Origin: Siphonodentalium dalli
Taxonomy: Eukaryota; Mollusca; Scaphopoda; Gadilida; Siphonodentaliidae
NCBI GenBank assembly: GCA_032622095.1
Contig: CP136061.1
Span: 39,687,797-39,751,796, forward strand
Direction: 5' to 3'
DNA length: 64,000 bases
In this document: positions 24,203 to 34,362 of the stretch, in pieces
How positions within the stretch are numbered: the stretch's first letter is position 1
Layout: every line of letters starts with the position of its first letter
Notes under the pieces: generated by a model
Database searches by the model: none
The model's input: only the letters and a program-made list of their open reading frames with translations
What the model was told of the DNA's origin: nothing
Made by a program: the position numbers and the translations under genes

Positions 24203-24668
24203 ATATGTGACCCGCCATATCAAATCCAGTCGTAAGTCGGGATTTTTTTTATCCTGTGCCAATGCATTCTCTTATATATGCGAGTCGACCATAGGTCGCC
24301 TCGCATATATAAGAGAATGCATTGGCCTAACAATTTTTTACAATTTTAATAATGTTTTCTTGTATTCTTTAACAATTTTATAATTTCATATATACAGAGC
24401 CCCAGACAAACATGAGCAGACGACACTCTTCTATATGCTTCTGTATATGTGTGGGGCTCCCTGCAGGGTAATGGATGTTTTTTATTTTATGTCCTAAAAC
24501 TTGTAAGAAACATTTATTTTTAAAAAATTATAAAAAATTGTTAGGCCAATGCATTCTCTTATATATGCGAGGCGACCTATGGTCGACTCGCATATATAAG
24601 AGAATGCATTGGCACAGGGTAAAAAAAATCCCGACTTACGACTGGATTTGATATGGCGGGTCACATAT
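24203..24668. mobile_element. Palindromic element type ii with two hairpin cassettes
   Basis: Inverted outer ends of about 47 bp (TGACCCGCCATATCAAATCC and its complement). Each is followed inward by a CCTGTGCC-bounded hairpin cassette (24258-24326 and 24545-24613), then a roughly 218-bp core containing CAGAGCCCCAGACAAACATG. The core recurs at 25780-25905 (inverted) and 40818-41033. The superfamily is unknown; no clear target duplication outside the inverted ends. Confidence 0.8.
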
Positions 24669-24892
24669 GTGCTGTACATATTCCAGGAGCAAGAGTGTTC
24701 TTTTGGTATAAATTTATCGCGGCAGCAGTTCAATGTCGGAGATTTCTTGGGGACAGAAGACGACATTGTGTGCGACTTCAATCTTAATGTTCTATACACA
24801 ACACAGTCCATATTCGTTTATGTTCATCCTTTACATGATATGGACTGGTGTCGTCATGTTCTTCTTTTGTCCACGATATGTAACTTTCGATA

Positions 24893-25286
24893 TTAACCCT
24901 TTACCCAACAAACCGGCCAAAACCGGCCAAATAAAGCTTCAACAGCCTAAAATATCTTCGGTCTGTCTCAATAGAACCATACAAATATGGATATCATTGG
25001 AACCGGCTCCTTGACCACATTGTGATGGTTACAGTTATGCCCTGTGCCAATGCATTCTCTTATATATGCGAGTCGACCATAGGTCGCCTCGCATATATAA
25101 GAGAATGCATTGGCCTAAAACAAAAATCTTTTTTTAACACTTTTTACCATTTTTTCTTACATTCTTTAACAATTTTTAATGTGTTAAGCCAATGCATTCT
25201 CTTATATATGCGAGGCGACCTATGGTCGACTCGCATATATATGAGAATGCATTGGCACAGGGCCCTTCTGTTTGGTAAAGGGTTAA
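24893..25286. mobile_element. piggyBac-like MITE, copy 2
   Basis: TTAA 24893-24896 and 25283-25286, ends CCCTTTACCCAACA/TTTGGTAAAGGG, hairpin cassettes at 25046-25114 and 25188-25256. Its right TTAA is at the same time the left TTAA of the next element. Confidence 0.9.
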
Positions 25287-25621
25287 AGGCCCACGTAATT
25301 TTCGAATGCCCAATTCACATTATATACAACATATTCCTTATTAAATACCATTTGAAAGAGGAAGCTCCTTAACATTGTATTATCAACTTATCCGGAGTAA
25401 TAAACCGTGTACATGTTTTTGTCAAGGTACCGACTTGTGTTATGTGTTTAATTGCGATATGGTCTGTACTGTCAGTTTATTATTATCAATGGAAGGTGAA
25501 TAACTCTATTTCTAAGTTGGGAATTTTTATGCATTCTGGGGGTAAATAACGGAGGAAGACTTGGGGTGAATCTCTGTCACTTGGTGGACACTCCTATATG
25601 CAATAGCTGTATATATTATAT

Positions 25622-25905
25622 ATACCCGCCATATAAAATCCAGTCGGAAGTCGGGATTTTTTTTACCCTGTGCCAATGCATTCTCTTATATATGCGAGTC
25701 AACCATAGGTCGCCTCGCATATATAAGAGAATGCATTGGCTTAATAATTTTTTATCATGTTTTTTAAATAAATGTTTCTTACAATTTTTAGGACATAAAA
25801 TAAAAAAACATCCATTACCCTGCAGGGAGCCCCACACATATATAGAATCACATAGAAGAGTGTCGTCTGTTCATGTTTGTCTGGGGCTCTGTATGGGTGA
25901 AATTA
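25622..25905. mobile_element. Half copy of type ii element (one hairpin, inverted core)
   Basis: Left end ACCCGCCATATAAAATCCAG, hairpin cassette at 25672-25740, then the core in reverse orientation ending near GACAAACATG-complement. The second hairpin and right end are missing. Confidence 0.75.
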
Positions 25906-25967
25906 TAAAATACATAGAATATATGTATTTTTGGTTCCGCTTCTAAATGGTATATACTATGGTCAAT

Positions 25968-26793
25968 GGAATATGTTGTGTATAATGTGATCTGGGCATT
26001 CTATATAATATGGAATATGTTGTGTATAATGTGATCTGGGCATTCTATATAATATGGAATATGTTGTGTATAATGTGATCTGGGCATTCTATATAATATG
26101 GAATATGTTGTGTATAATGTGATGTGGGCATTCTATATAATATGGAATATGTTGTTTATAATGTGATCTGGGCATTCTATATAATATGGAATATGTTGTG
26201 TATAATGTGATCTGGGCATTCTATATAATATGGAATATGTTGTGTATAATGTGATCTGGGCATTCTATATAATATGGAATATGTTGTGTATAATGTGATC
26301 TGGGCATTCTATATAATATGGAATATGTTGTGTATAATGTGATCTGGGCATTCTATATAATATGGAATATGTTGTGTATAATGTGATCTGGGCATTCTAT
26401 ATAATATGGAATATGTTGTGTATAATGTGATCTGGGCATTCTATATAATATGGAATATGTTGTGTATAATGTGATCTGGGCATTCTATATAATATGGAAT
26501 ATGTTGTGTATAATGTGATCTGGGCATTCTATATAATATGGAATATGTTGTGTATAATGTGATCTGGGCATTCTATATAATATGGAATATGTTGTGTATA
26601 ATGTGATCTGGGCATTCTATATAATATGGAATATGTTGTGTATAATGTGATCTGGGCATTCTATATAATATGTAATATGTTGTGTATAATGTGATCTGGG
26701 CATTCTATATAATATGGAATATGTTGTGTATAATGTGATCTGGGCATTCTATATAATATGTAATATGTTGTGTATAATGTGATCTGGGCATTC
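25968..26793. repeat. 44-bp minisatellite, about 19 units
   Basis: Unit starts GGAATATGTTGTGTATAATG and includes GATCTGGGCATTC. Units are almost identical. The unit is the complement of the element's own left end just inside the terminal 25 bp, and the last unit runs straight into the right terminal sequence. Confidence 0.95.
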
Positions 26794-26814
26794 GAAAATT
26801 AAGTGGGCCTTTAA

Positions 26815-27954
26815 ATGATTTGCTCCGCGATATAACGTTATATTTAACTCCAGTACGAAATACACACCGACTCAGGATTGAAGCTGTGAGTCGTTTTGTT
26901 ACTATAGCAACCAGTATCCCACGTGTGAGACAAATTCGAACAAAGCACACACTTATCCATTCTCCTCGTCGCCACTATAAATTTCTGAGTCAATCGAATT
27001 GAAACGTCGTCAAGGTCAAGGTCGAAATAAGAATAAAGAGTAACAAGTAGAACGACGATTATGAAAGAATTAAAGTTTCGGAGAAATTCCACAGTTACAA
27101 CTGGATTCCACTTGGATCCACCTCCAGTCGAACATTGTTTCATGTGGTCTCCTGGCCAGTGCCATCACGTATGAATGGCGAGTTATGCACTTTGAGTAGT
27201 GGCTGAAATAGAGATACACAGACGGTATAAGAAACGATGCAATAAACTGTGAGCATGTTGTGGATAAAAACACACAATTTACCCTTCCATGGCTGGAGCT
27301 TCCTGAAATTTTGCTAAAAACTGTGCCAATGAATTATCTTATATATGCCAGTCTCCCATAGGGAGAATACACTGGCCTAACAATATATACATTGCCTTAC
27401 CTTGCCTTACCTTACCTTGCTTGCACCCCAACAAAATGGAAAAAGAGATAATTGGTCAGATATAAAATGATTGCGTCAACACTCCCTTTGATTTCATACG
27501 AGTAAGCAATGTCATCCAATGACAACTTGCTGTACTGCATTACGTAATTGCATAAGTAATTAAACTCTATTTCATAAATTGATGTATATGGATAAAAGTT
27601 GGTCTGACATACAAATGTCAGACCAACTTGCTTCCATACTCTATAGAACTCAACAAAATCAACAACCATTACTTATATTTACATACAACCGAGTCAACAG
27701 GCAGACTCAAGGAGCAGTTAGCGTCGTTTCAACGTTATTCTCGTTGCTCATTGCAAGTTGCGTCTTCACAACATGGAAACAAGTAGGGGTATGCGTGCGA
27801 CGGCACGTGACTTAATTTCGAACAACAAACGAAATCCCTGCATTCGTGTTCCACAACTCGAATGCATGTGTGAGTGTAAAGATGAACAGTGGGGATTGAC
27901 TACTGAAGTTTGTCTTGACTTCAGATCATGCATATCCTCGTGGAAACAGGTTCG
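26815..27954. other. No gene established; decayed cassette and small hairpin
   Basis: A shortened hairpin cassette lies at 27324-27376. Its left flank AGCTTCCTGAAATTTTGC is shared with the 37.2-37.4 kb pair. A CCTTA/CCTTG microsatellite is near 27395-27420. A perfect 15-bp stem with a 4-bp loop is at 27596-27629 (AAGTTGGTCTGACAT). A cysteine-rich frame near 27830-27950 (CMCECK) is too weak to call. Confidence 0.5.
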
Positions 27955-28305
27955 TATGGCACTTAAATATTCAAATAAGTTCATATGGACTTATTTGATT
28001 CTGAGATAAGCCCGTAGCGGACTTATACCCGTTATTCCGTTGGATGGCGGGTTCCGCGGTGAAAACACATTTTAAAAGGAGTACACCGTGGTAAGTCGTG
28101 AATTGGTTTATTCGTGTTATCTTTCTGTCCGTTCTTGTGAAAATAAGCACAATACGGGCTTATTTCGTATTAATATAGTCCCACATTGGGATGTTTTAAT
28201 AACCAGCGTTTATGCCCATATAGGGCATCTAAATAATGCTAATACGAGCTTATTTCAGTCCCATGAAATGTGTTCACTGTGAGTTTATTTCCGCGAGAAC
28301 AGGCG
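27955..28305 (+). repeat. Dispersed repeat family D, copy 1
   Basis: Shares a core near GTTATTCCGTTGGATGGCGG, then GGTGAAAACACATTTTAAA, with copies at 29940-30713, 31390-31720, 47925-48300 and 49790-50090. No coding capacity; ends are not resolved. Confidence 0.65.
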
Positions 28306-28553
28306 TGACTATGTATCACTGGCGTTGCTTGCTTGTTCAGGTGATACACTATACTCACATCTTGAAAATTTTAAAATTCGAACAATATGTTAGATTTAAT
28401 AAGTTGATTTGTCGAAAGAATGCGTGGCTGCCGTAGTGAATAGAGAATATAACTTTTCTATTTAGAGTTGTCTCTCTTACTCCATTCCCTCTAACTGCTT
28501 GTAGAAGCATATTTGCATCACGATGAAATTTAGCCTCCGGAACAAGGCGACTG

Positions 28554-29610
28554 TCAACCCTTTCTATACTAAATGGATCCCCCACTCAGTTAAAACATTG
28601 TACATCGGAATGGTCTATTTTTTATCTGGAGGGTTTTTTTTCAGATGAAACAAGCAGATGACAGGTCGTTTGTTAAACTTATTATCTGAACATTTCCTGT
28701 GGGATAACTACTCATCAATGATATTTTAGTATAGAAAAGGTTAAACTTATTACCTGAACATTTCCTATGGAATAACTACTCACCAATGTGGTTTAGTATA
28801 GAAATGGTTAAACTTATTATGTGAACATGTCATATAGGATAACTACTCATCAATGATATTTTAGTATAGAAAAGGTTAAACTTATTATCTGAACATTTCC
28901 TATGGGATAACTACTCGTCGATGATGCTTTAGTATAGAAAGGGTTAAACTTATTAACTGAACATGTCATATAGGATAACTACTCATCAGTGATGTTTTAG
29001 TATAGAAAGGGTTAAACTTATTACATGAACATTTCCTATGGGATAACTACTCATCAATGACGCTTTAGTATAGAAATGGTTAAACTTGTTATCTGAACAT
29101 TTCCTAAGGGATAACTACTCACCAATGACGCTTTAGTATAGAAATGGTTAAACTTATTATCTGAACATTTCCTACGGGATAACTACTCGTCGATGATGCT
29201 TTAGTATAGAAAGGATTAAACTTATTATCTGAACATTCCCTATGGGATAACTACTCATCAATGATGTTTTAGTATAGACAGGGTTAAACTTATTATCTGA
29301 ACATTTCCTATGGTATAACTACTCATCAATGATGCTTAGTGTAGAAAGGGTTAAACTTATTACCTGAACATTTCCTATGGGATAACTACTCATTAATGAT
29401 GCTTTATTGTAGCGATGGGTAAACTTATTATCTGAACATTTCCACTGGGATAACTACTCATCAATGATGCTTAGTGTAGAAAGGGTTAAACTTATTATCT
29501 GAACATTTCCACTGGGATAACTAATCATCAGTGATGCTTAGTATAGAAAGGTTAAAACTTATTACCTGAACATTTCCTATGGGATAACTACTCATGAATG
29601 ATGAACGGAT
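28554..29610. mobile_element. Element E with about 14 tandem 68-bp units
   Basis: Left end TCAA + CCCTTTCTATACTAAATGG (TTAA mutated). This is the inverse of the unit's own 3' end, TTTAGTATAGAAAGGG + TTAA. Units of 66-69 bp contain TGAACATTTCCTATGGGATA and ACTACTCATCAATGATG, and each begins and ends at TTAA. A single-unit relative lies at 56686-56949. CCC ends plus TTAA suggest piggyBac-like ancestry. Confidence 0.85.
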
Positions 29611-29939
29611 TAATTGAAACTATGTGATGCTACTTCACATGGTGTGACCGTTTAAGGAATAATCTTCATTGCATGGTGTAATCCACTGTATAAATTCATT
29701 AGGAACGACCACAAAGCGATTCTGGACATTTTTTAATTAAGGTCATTCTTACTATACTGATTTGGGTAATTGCCAAAGATTTTCAATCGTGATTGACAAC
29801 TGAAATTGTATTTGTCTTCGCTTCAAATCGGCAGTGGATGGTTTATGAATACCGAATAACTTTGCTTTCTCCTTCGTCTGATGCACTTCCTCAAACTTTG
29901 TAGTTGACATTCGAACATAATTTCAACATATTCTCGTAA
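29611..29939. other. No gene seen
   Basis: Unique-looking AT-rich sequence with no recognised feature. Confidence 0.5.
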
Positions 29940-30713
29940 TTATGTTCATAATGAACCAAATATTCACATATATTCATATTGGACTTATTTGATGCTGAAT
30001 TAACCCTTTACCCAACAAAACGGCCAAAACCGGTCAAATAAAGCTTCAACAGCCTAAAATATCTTCGGTCTGTCTCAATAGAACCATACAAATATGGATA
30101 TCATTGGAACCGGCTCCTTGACCACATTGTGATAGTTACAGTTATGCCATGTGCCAATGCATTCTCTTACATATGCGAGTCGACCATAGTTCGCCTCGCA
30201 TATATAAGAGAATGCATTGGCCTAAAAAAACAACTTTTTACCATTTTTTCTTACATTCTTTAACAATTTTATAATTTTTAATGTGTTAAGCCAATGCATT
30301 CTCTTATATATGTGAGGCGACCTATGGTCGACTCGAATATATAACAGAATGCATTGGCACAGGGCCGTTCTGTTGGGTAAAGGGTTAAACCCAGAGTGAA
30401 CTTATGGCACGTTATTTCGTTGAATGGCGCGGGCCACAGTGAAAATAGATTACCAATTAGAACCTATTGCTCAAATAATGCCATATTGAACCTATTTCGC
30501 AACATATCCTCAGGACAATACGCACATAGTCGACCAACAGTGTGAAATAGGTACATAATGTGACTAAAATGTCTCATTTTCAGCACATTATAGACTCAAA
30601 ATGAGATGATTCTAAGCAGATTATCTACCTAAACTAAGTTGTATTTTAAGCCTATAATGGGCGGGTTTTCGAGAGAACAGGTTGTATTTCGACCTGCAAA
30701 ATTGATGTTAAGC
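29940..30713 (+). repeat. Dispersed repeat family D, copy 2, split by a MITE
   Basis: Family D core (GTTATTTCGTTGAATGGCGC, GGGCCACAGTGAAAATAG) is interrupted at a TTAA by the element at 30000-30388. The uninterrupted copy at 27955 shows the empty site as an ATAA. The 3' part shares GATGATTCTAAGCAGATTAT with 48.05 and 49.9 kb. Confidence 0.7.
30000..30388. mobile_element. piggyBac-like MITE, copy 3
   Basis: TTAA 30000-30003 and 30385-30388, ends CCCTTTACCCAACA and TGTTGGGTAAAGGG, hairpins at 30153-30221 and 30290-30358 with a few point changes. Confidence 0.9.
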
Positions 30714-31008
30714 TTATATTCCAGGAGAGCATGCTGTGATGTTAACTTTAATGTTCTTATTAATAAAGATAGTGAATAAAATGCGCGTGGAGGTTCTACG
30801 TTTTCGTATAATAATAGAGATTCCATCTTTGATATGTTGAGTTATCTGGCTCATCCCACTTGACTCTTGTTGTCTGAAAATGCCCGTTTTAATCATGATG
30901 CAATCGAGCCCGTCATACGGAAGCCAGCGATCGCTCACAGAAACACGGCTTGTTGTCCCGGAAATCAGTACGTTATCGGTTGATAATAGGATTTGTCTTA
31001 GGTTCACA
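30714..31008 (-). CDS. Candidate last exon of the neurotrophin-like gene
   Basis: An open frame of about 98 codons entered after CCGAG (31009-31010) and ending at a stop at 30714. One leading base T would complete the GA left by the exon ending at 31912, so the phase fits. It encodes VNLRQILLSTDNVLISG, then DRWLPYDGLDCIMIK. The W-x7-C spacing loosely recalls the C-terminal W..IRID..C of neurotrophins, but the usual C-x-C is not there. The acceptor has a weak pyrimidine tract, and a MITE (TTAA 31031) lies just upstream. It could be a chance frame. Confidence 0.35.
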
Positions 31009-31030
31009 CTCGGCGTTGAATCGCGTCATT

Positions 31031-31385
31031 TTAAAGATGCATAATCCGCATTGATGCTGCCAAATGACCATCTCTTTGGCTTCAGGGGTGAAAATATTTT
31101 ATTCGAGTCGACGAACCCATCAAAGCTTAGAGTAATCAGATATCGATTTTTTAAGTTTGTTATTTCTCGAGATGTGCAATTATATATGGCCCAGAAACAC
31201 GTGGACAAAATTGCGTATGAAGATGGATAACTCTAAAATCAAGTGATAATACGGCCATATTTTGTTGAACAAAATGTTGATAAATAACACGTTTTGGGAA
31301 ATTTTATACCATAGTTGACTGTGGTTAGCATTATTTTGTTGTAATAAATCGATTCTGATAACTAAAGCGTATTTTTAAGAAATTA
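31031..31385 (+). mobile_element. TTAA MITE, family F, right end lost
   Basis: TTAA 31031-31034 followed by AGATGCATAATCCGCATT, then the family F body (AAATATTTTATTCGAGTCG, GATAAATAACACGTTTTGGG). The right terminus is missing. It lies in the presumed intron of the neurotrophin-like gene. Confidence 0.65.
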
Positions 31386-31389
31386 CCGA

Positions 31390-31720
31390 CTCATAATAAC
31401 CTATTTTAAGTTCATTCCGTGTGGTAAATAACACGAATAAACCAACTGATGACTTACCAGATGTACGCCCTTTAAAATGTGTTTTCACTGTGGACTGTGC
31501 CATAAAACGGAATAACGGATATAAGTCAACTGTGGTATTACTTCATAATACAATAATCCAATATGAACCTATGTTAATATTATAGGTCGCTTATGAATAT
31601 ATTTGAATATTATAGGTCGCTTATGAACATATTTGAATATTATAGGTCGATTATGAACCTATGTTAATAGTATAGGTCGATTTGAACCTATTTGCGCGAG
31701 GATTTGTTGAGAATTAAGAT
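31390..31720 (-). repeat. Dispersed repeat family D, copy 3, with a 30-bp tandem
   Basis: Core CCATAAAACGGAATAACGG. Its outer part is expanded into about four units of TATTATAGGTCGCTTATGAA (period 30, 31578-31700), ending in TTTGCGCGAGGAT as in other copies. Confidence 0.7.
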
Positions 31721-31911
31721 GAAACCAATTATTTCATGGCAAGAAATACACGGAGGATAATGTTATTATGGCAAAGTATTAATATGCTGATGTTTGTCGA
31801 TTTTTGGCAATGTTATTATTATATATTTATTTTCCTCCATTTAGTGAAGAGCTATAAATAATGATACAAACAAATAGTACATGTAATATGAACAGAAAAA
31901 TGACGACTCAC

Positions 31912-32141
31912 TCTATATGCGATATTATCCTGCAGCATTCTGGACATTCAGGATTTTCCATCCACAGCGTTTCATAGTCACATTTAACAGTATAGAACCA
32001 CTGCATTCCATTCCCGTGGCTCGGCTGATAAACGATTACATCAGTGTTATTAATATCCTTGGCGAATGGTAAAGCAATCCAGTCTGTTATTGTGGGGCAT
32101 ACCGATTCCGCTAATCCAAGATTGAACTGCCTTTTTTGAAC
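31912..32141 (-). CDS. Exon of a neurotrophin-like cystine-knot growth factor
   Basis: A 230-bp open stretch bounded by an acceptor (CTGTATTCGCAG, ending 32142) and a donor (AGA then GTGAGT from 31911), phase 0 in and two bases out. It reads VQKR, a dibasic processing site, then QFNLGLAESVCPTITDW, AKDINNTDVIV, QWFYTVKC and ECPECC. In neurotrophins the mature chain follows a KR/RR site, W lies six residues after the first knot cysteine, then A-x-DI and V-x-V, then Q-x-F-x-x-x-KC; all are here. The first-to-second cysteine gap is 38 residues, slightly short of the roughly 42 in NGF. Such proteins are secreted dimers that bind Trk and p75-type receptors. The signal peptide and pro-region are not found. 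Spaetzle or another knot family is the alternative. Confidence 0.65.
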
Positions 32142-33402
32142 CTGCGAATACAGAATTGTTATGGAATATGTCTGAATTTTGTTTGTTATTCTTAACCCTG
32201 TCTTTCAAACTCCATGCAGGGTTTACCTCCCTTGATGACTCGATAAGACCGCTGCTGTCGGCGACATTTTACTCACATTTGGTTGACTTCGACGATATAG
32301 ATATATACTAAGCGAACAGAGCAACATGTTGGCATTATTAAGCACAAAAAATATCGAACAACATTTGTGTAATTTCGTACCTTGTGTTAGGAAAGTCCCT
32401 CTAGAACCAAAGAATTAACTATATTGCGAAACGGTGTGATTTATTTTATCATCACAAAAGTCAAGACGCACAGGGACGACAACATGCATGGTAAGTCAAA
32501 CACAAGAGTTCTAATTTGCTGCCATTTTGCTAAGGAGTGTGTGAAAATTGTTAACAAAACTACCGCTATAATTTTTCATTCTTCAATAAGTTTTTAGTGC
32601 GGGAATTGTTCTCAAAGCACATAGGAAATCTGACTTTGGTCGATCGCGGTCTCGCCATTTTGTCTGGAAAAACCCGCACTAAATATAGAAAACACAAATT
32701 GGTACCCAGTCGGTGATAGAGTCAGAAAGGAAGTATGTCTGGTCTCTCTGGTAGATTGCCTGTCTGTATTAAATAATCATTGACGAACAGGGTCCATTTT
32801 TTTTTTCGAAAATGGCAAAACAAAAATTCAAGTTTTTTTTATCCCAAAATCGGAAATCTAGTTCAAAAATACAAATTGATTTTGTAACGGGAGCGACATG
32901 AGAATCAAATTTATAGTATGCGCATCTGCTGCTGATTAGATGATACAGCTTAATGTGTAACAAAAGGCACTCATTGTTGTGCACTATCAAGAAATGGGCC
33001 ACAAAATAGAATAAAACAGTAATGAAGATTAACACTAATGAATCCTTTGTCTGTCATAAGGCTGAAGGGTAGATGGTGGGTAGTGGTATATTGTCAAATA
33101 GCAATGGTGGGATTACAGAAGTCTAGACACAGTATTTGAAGGTATGGACATAATTATATAGAATGTTAGATGTTAAATAAAACAAAAATATTCATTAATT
33201 GTGAGACCAGAAAATGAGGATTTAATTTGGCCAAAAACAATCAGAATTGGCAAAACAATTGGGCAAAATATGTTCCTTCCAGCGTCAACACTGGTAGAAT
33301 GTGCTCGTAAATTGGTGACATACTAGACTAACTGTAATCGTAACTTTGTGACGTACTACACTAACTGTAATCGTAACAGCATATCGAAATCATGCCACCA
33401 CT
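32142..33402. other. Presumed intron; no feature recognised
   Basis: No further exon in phase with 32141 was found. A short tandem (ACTAACTGTAATCGTAAC, twice) lies near 33325-33378. The rest looks unique and AT-rich. Confidence 0.45.
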
Positions 33403-33903
33403 CTCTACTCTGGCTAACGCCAGTAGAGATCATATTCCACGAGTACAAAACATTGAAACTATTTGAAGTTCTGACATGGAACCTTATAAAGTCGAACAAA
33501 TAACCTGGGGAATATATTTCTTAGTTGTTACTTGTTCCTTAATAGTGTACTTCATTGCAGATGAAGGTCCCAACTCGAACTTTCGCGATTTAAGTGACTT
33601 TGTGAGCGATTTTGCTTTGCGTCGCTTACAATTACTAGTATGGGGTTTCTCCTGGGTAATTAATTCAATGTTTATTGCGATATCACAAACGTCACATATA
33701 TACAGAACGTCACACAAGCATGCAATTTCGAGTTAGGACCTTCACCTATAGTGAAGTACATTATTAAGGAACAGATAATAACTAAGAAATATATTCCCCG
33801 CGTTATTTTTTCGACTTTATAAGGTTCCATGTAAAAACTTCAAAAAGTTCCAATGTTTTGTACTGGTGGAAAACGATCTCTACGGGCGTTAGCCATAGTA
33901 GAG
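33403..33903. mobile_element. 500-bp foldback MITE sharing blocks with the arm element
   Basis: Inverted ends of about 150 bp (CTCTACT, then GGCTAACGCC, then ATGGAACCTTATAAAGTCGA in both arms). Two blocks resemble the 3.9-kb arm element: ACAAGCATGCAATTTCGAG matches B near 8365, and the left arm matches the segment peculiar to copy C (16207-16386). No clear target duplication; the 86-codon frame inside is an arm by-product. Confidence 0.7.
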
Positions 33904-34078
33904 ATTCATGACATAATCTACGGCCAATCGTTAGATTGTGAAACCTCTCTAATAACTAAATGAGGAGCTGATATTACCGGAACAAGATCGGGTGTTACTA
34001 AATGAAGTGCTGATATTACCGGAACACGATCGGGTGTTACTAAATGAAGTGCTGATATTACCGGAACAAGATCGGGTG

Positions 34079-34158
34079 TTTCTTGGACTGGTGGTCGGGA
34101 TCCTATTCGTAGCCTTCGTCCGGCCAGAGATGGGTTTGCATTCAAATAAGAGTAGAGC
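34079..34158. repeat. 80-bp direct repeat, copy at the left part of the satellite
   Basis: TTTCTTGGACTGGTGGTCGG through AAGAGTAGAGC. An apparently identical copy closes the array at 36796-36875. It probably marks the original edge of the array, later overgrown or duplicated with it. Confidence 0.85.
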
Positions 34159-34258
34159 ACGATCGGGTGTTACTAACTGAAGTGCTGATATTTCCGGAAC
34201 AAGATCGGATCGGGTGTTACTAAATGAAGTGCTGATATTACGGAACACGATCGGGTGT

Positions 34259-34362
34259 GGACTAGACGCTGGCTCTATGAGGCTACGTCGTTACACTATG
34301 CACACCGTCATGACGGCGAACAGAGCAGAGCGTCGGAGCGTCATAGAGCCAGTATCTAGTCC
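34259..34362. repeat. 104-bp hairpin insertion within the satellite
   Basis: GGACTAGACGCTGGCTCTAT at the left pairs with ATAGAGCCAGTATCTAGTCC at the right, around a GACGGC-rich loop. It interrupts one 42-bp unit and occurs once in the array. Confidence 0.8.

Larger units (their letters stand above)
25283..26814. mobile_element. TTAA element with AGGCCCAC ends carrying a 44-bp array
   Basis: TTAA at 25283-25286 and 26811-26814. Inverted ends start AGGCCCACGTAATTTTCG and extend about 54 bp, through a GAATGCCC block to ACAACATATTCC. There is no transposase. The core has a nested piece of the type ii element (25622-25905) and about 19 units of a 44-bp repeat. A fragment of the same end occurs at about 12325 (TTTAAAGGCCCACTTAATTT). 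Confidence 0.85.

Noticed and set aside
27758-28009. Cysteine-rich secreted peptide (CMCECK frame)
   Set aside because: Short frame overlapping repeat family D, no convincing signal peptide in the same frame, no known spacing pattern.
33476-33736. 86-codon frame with hydrophobic stretch as a membrane protein
   Set aside because: Lies across the arm and core of a foldback MITE, so the frame is a by-product of inverted repeat sequence.
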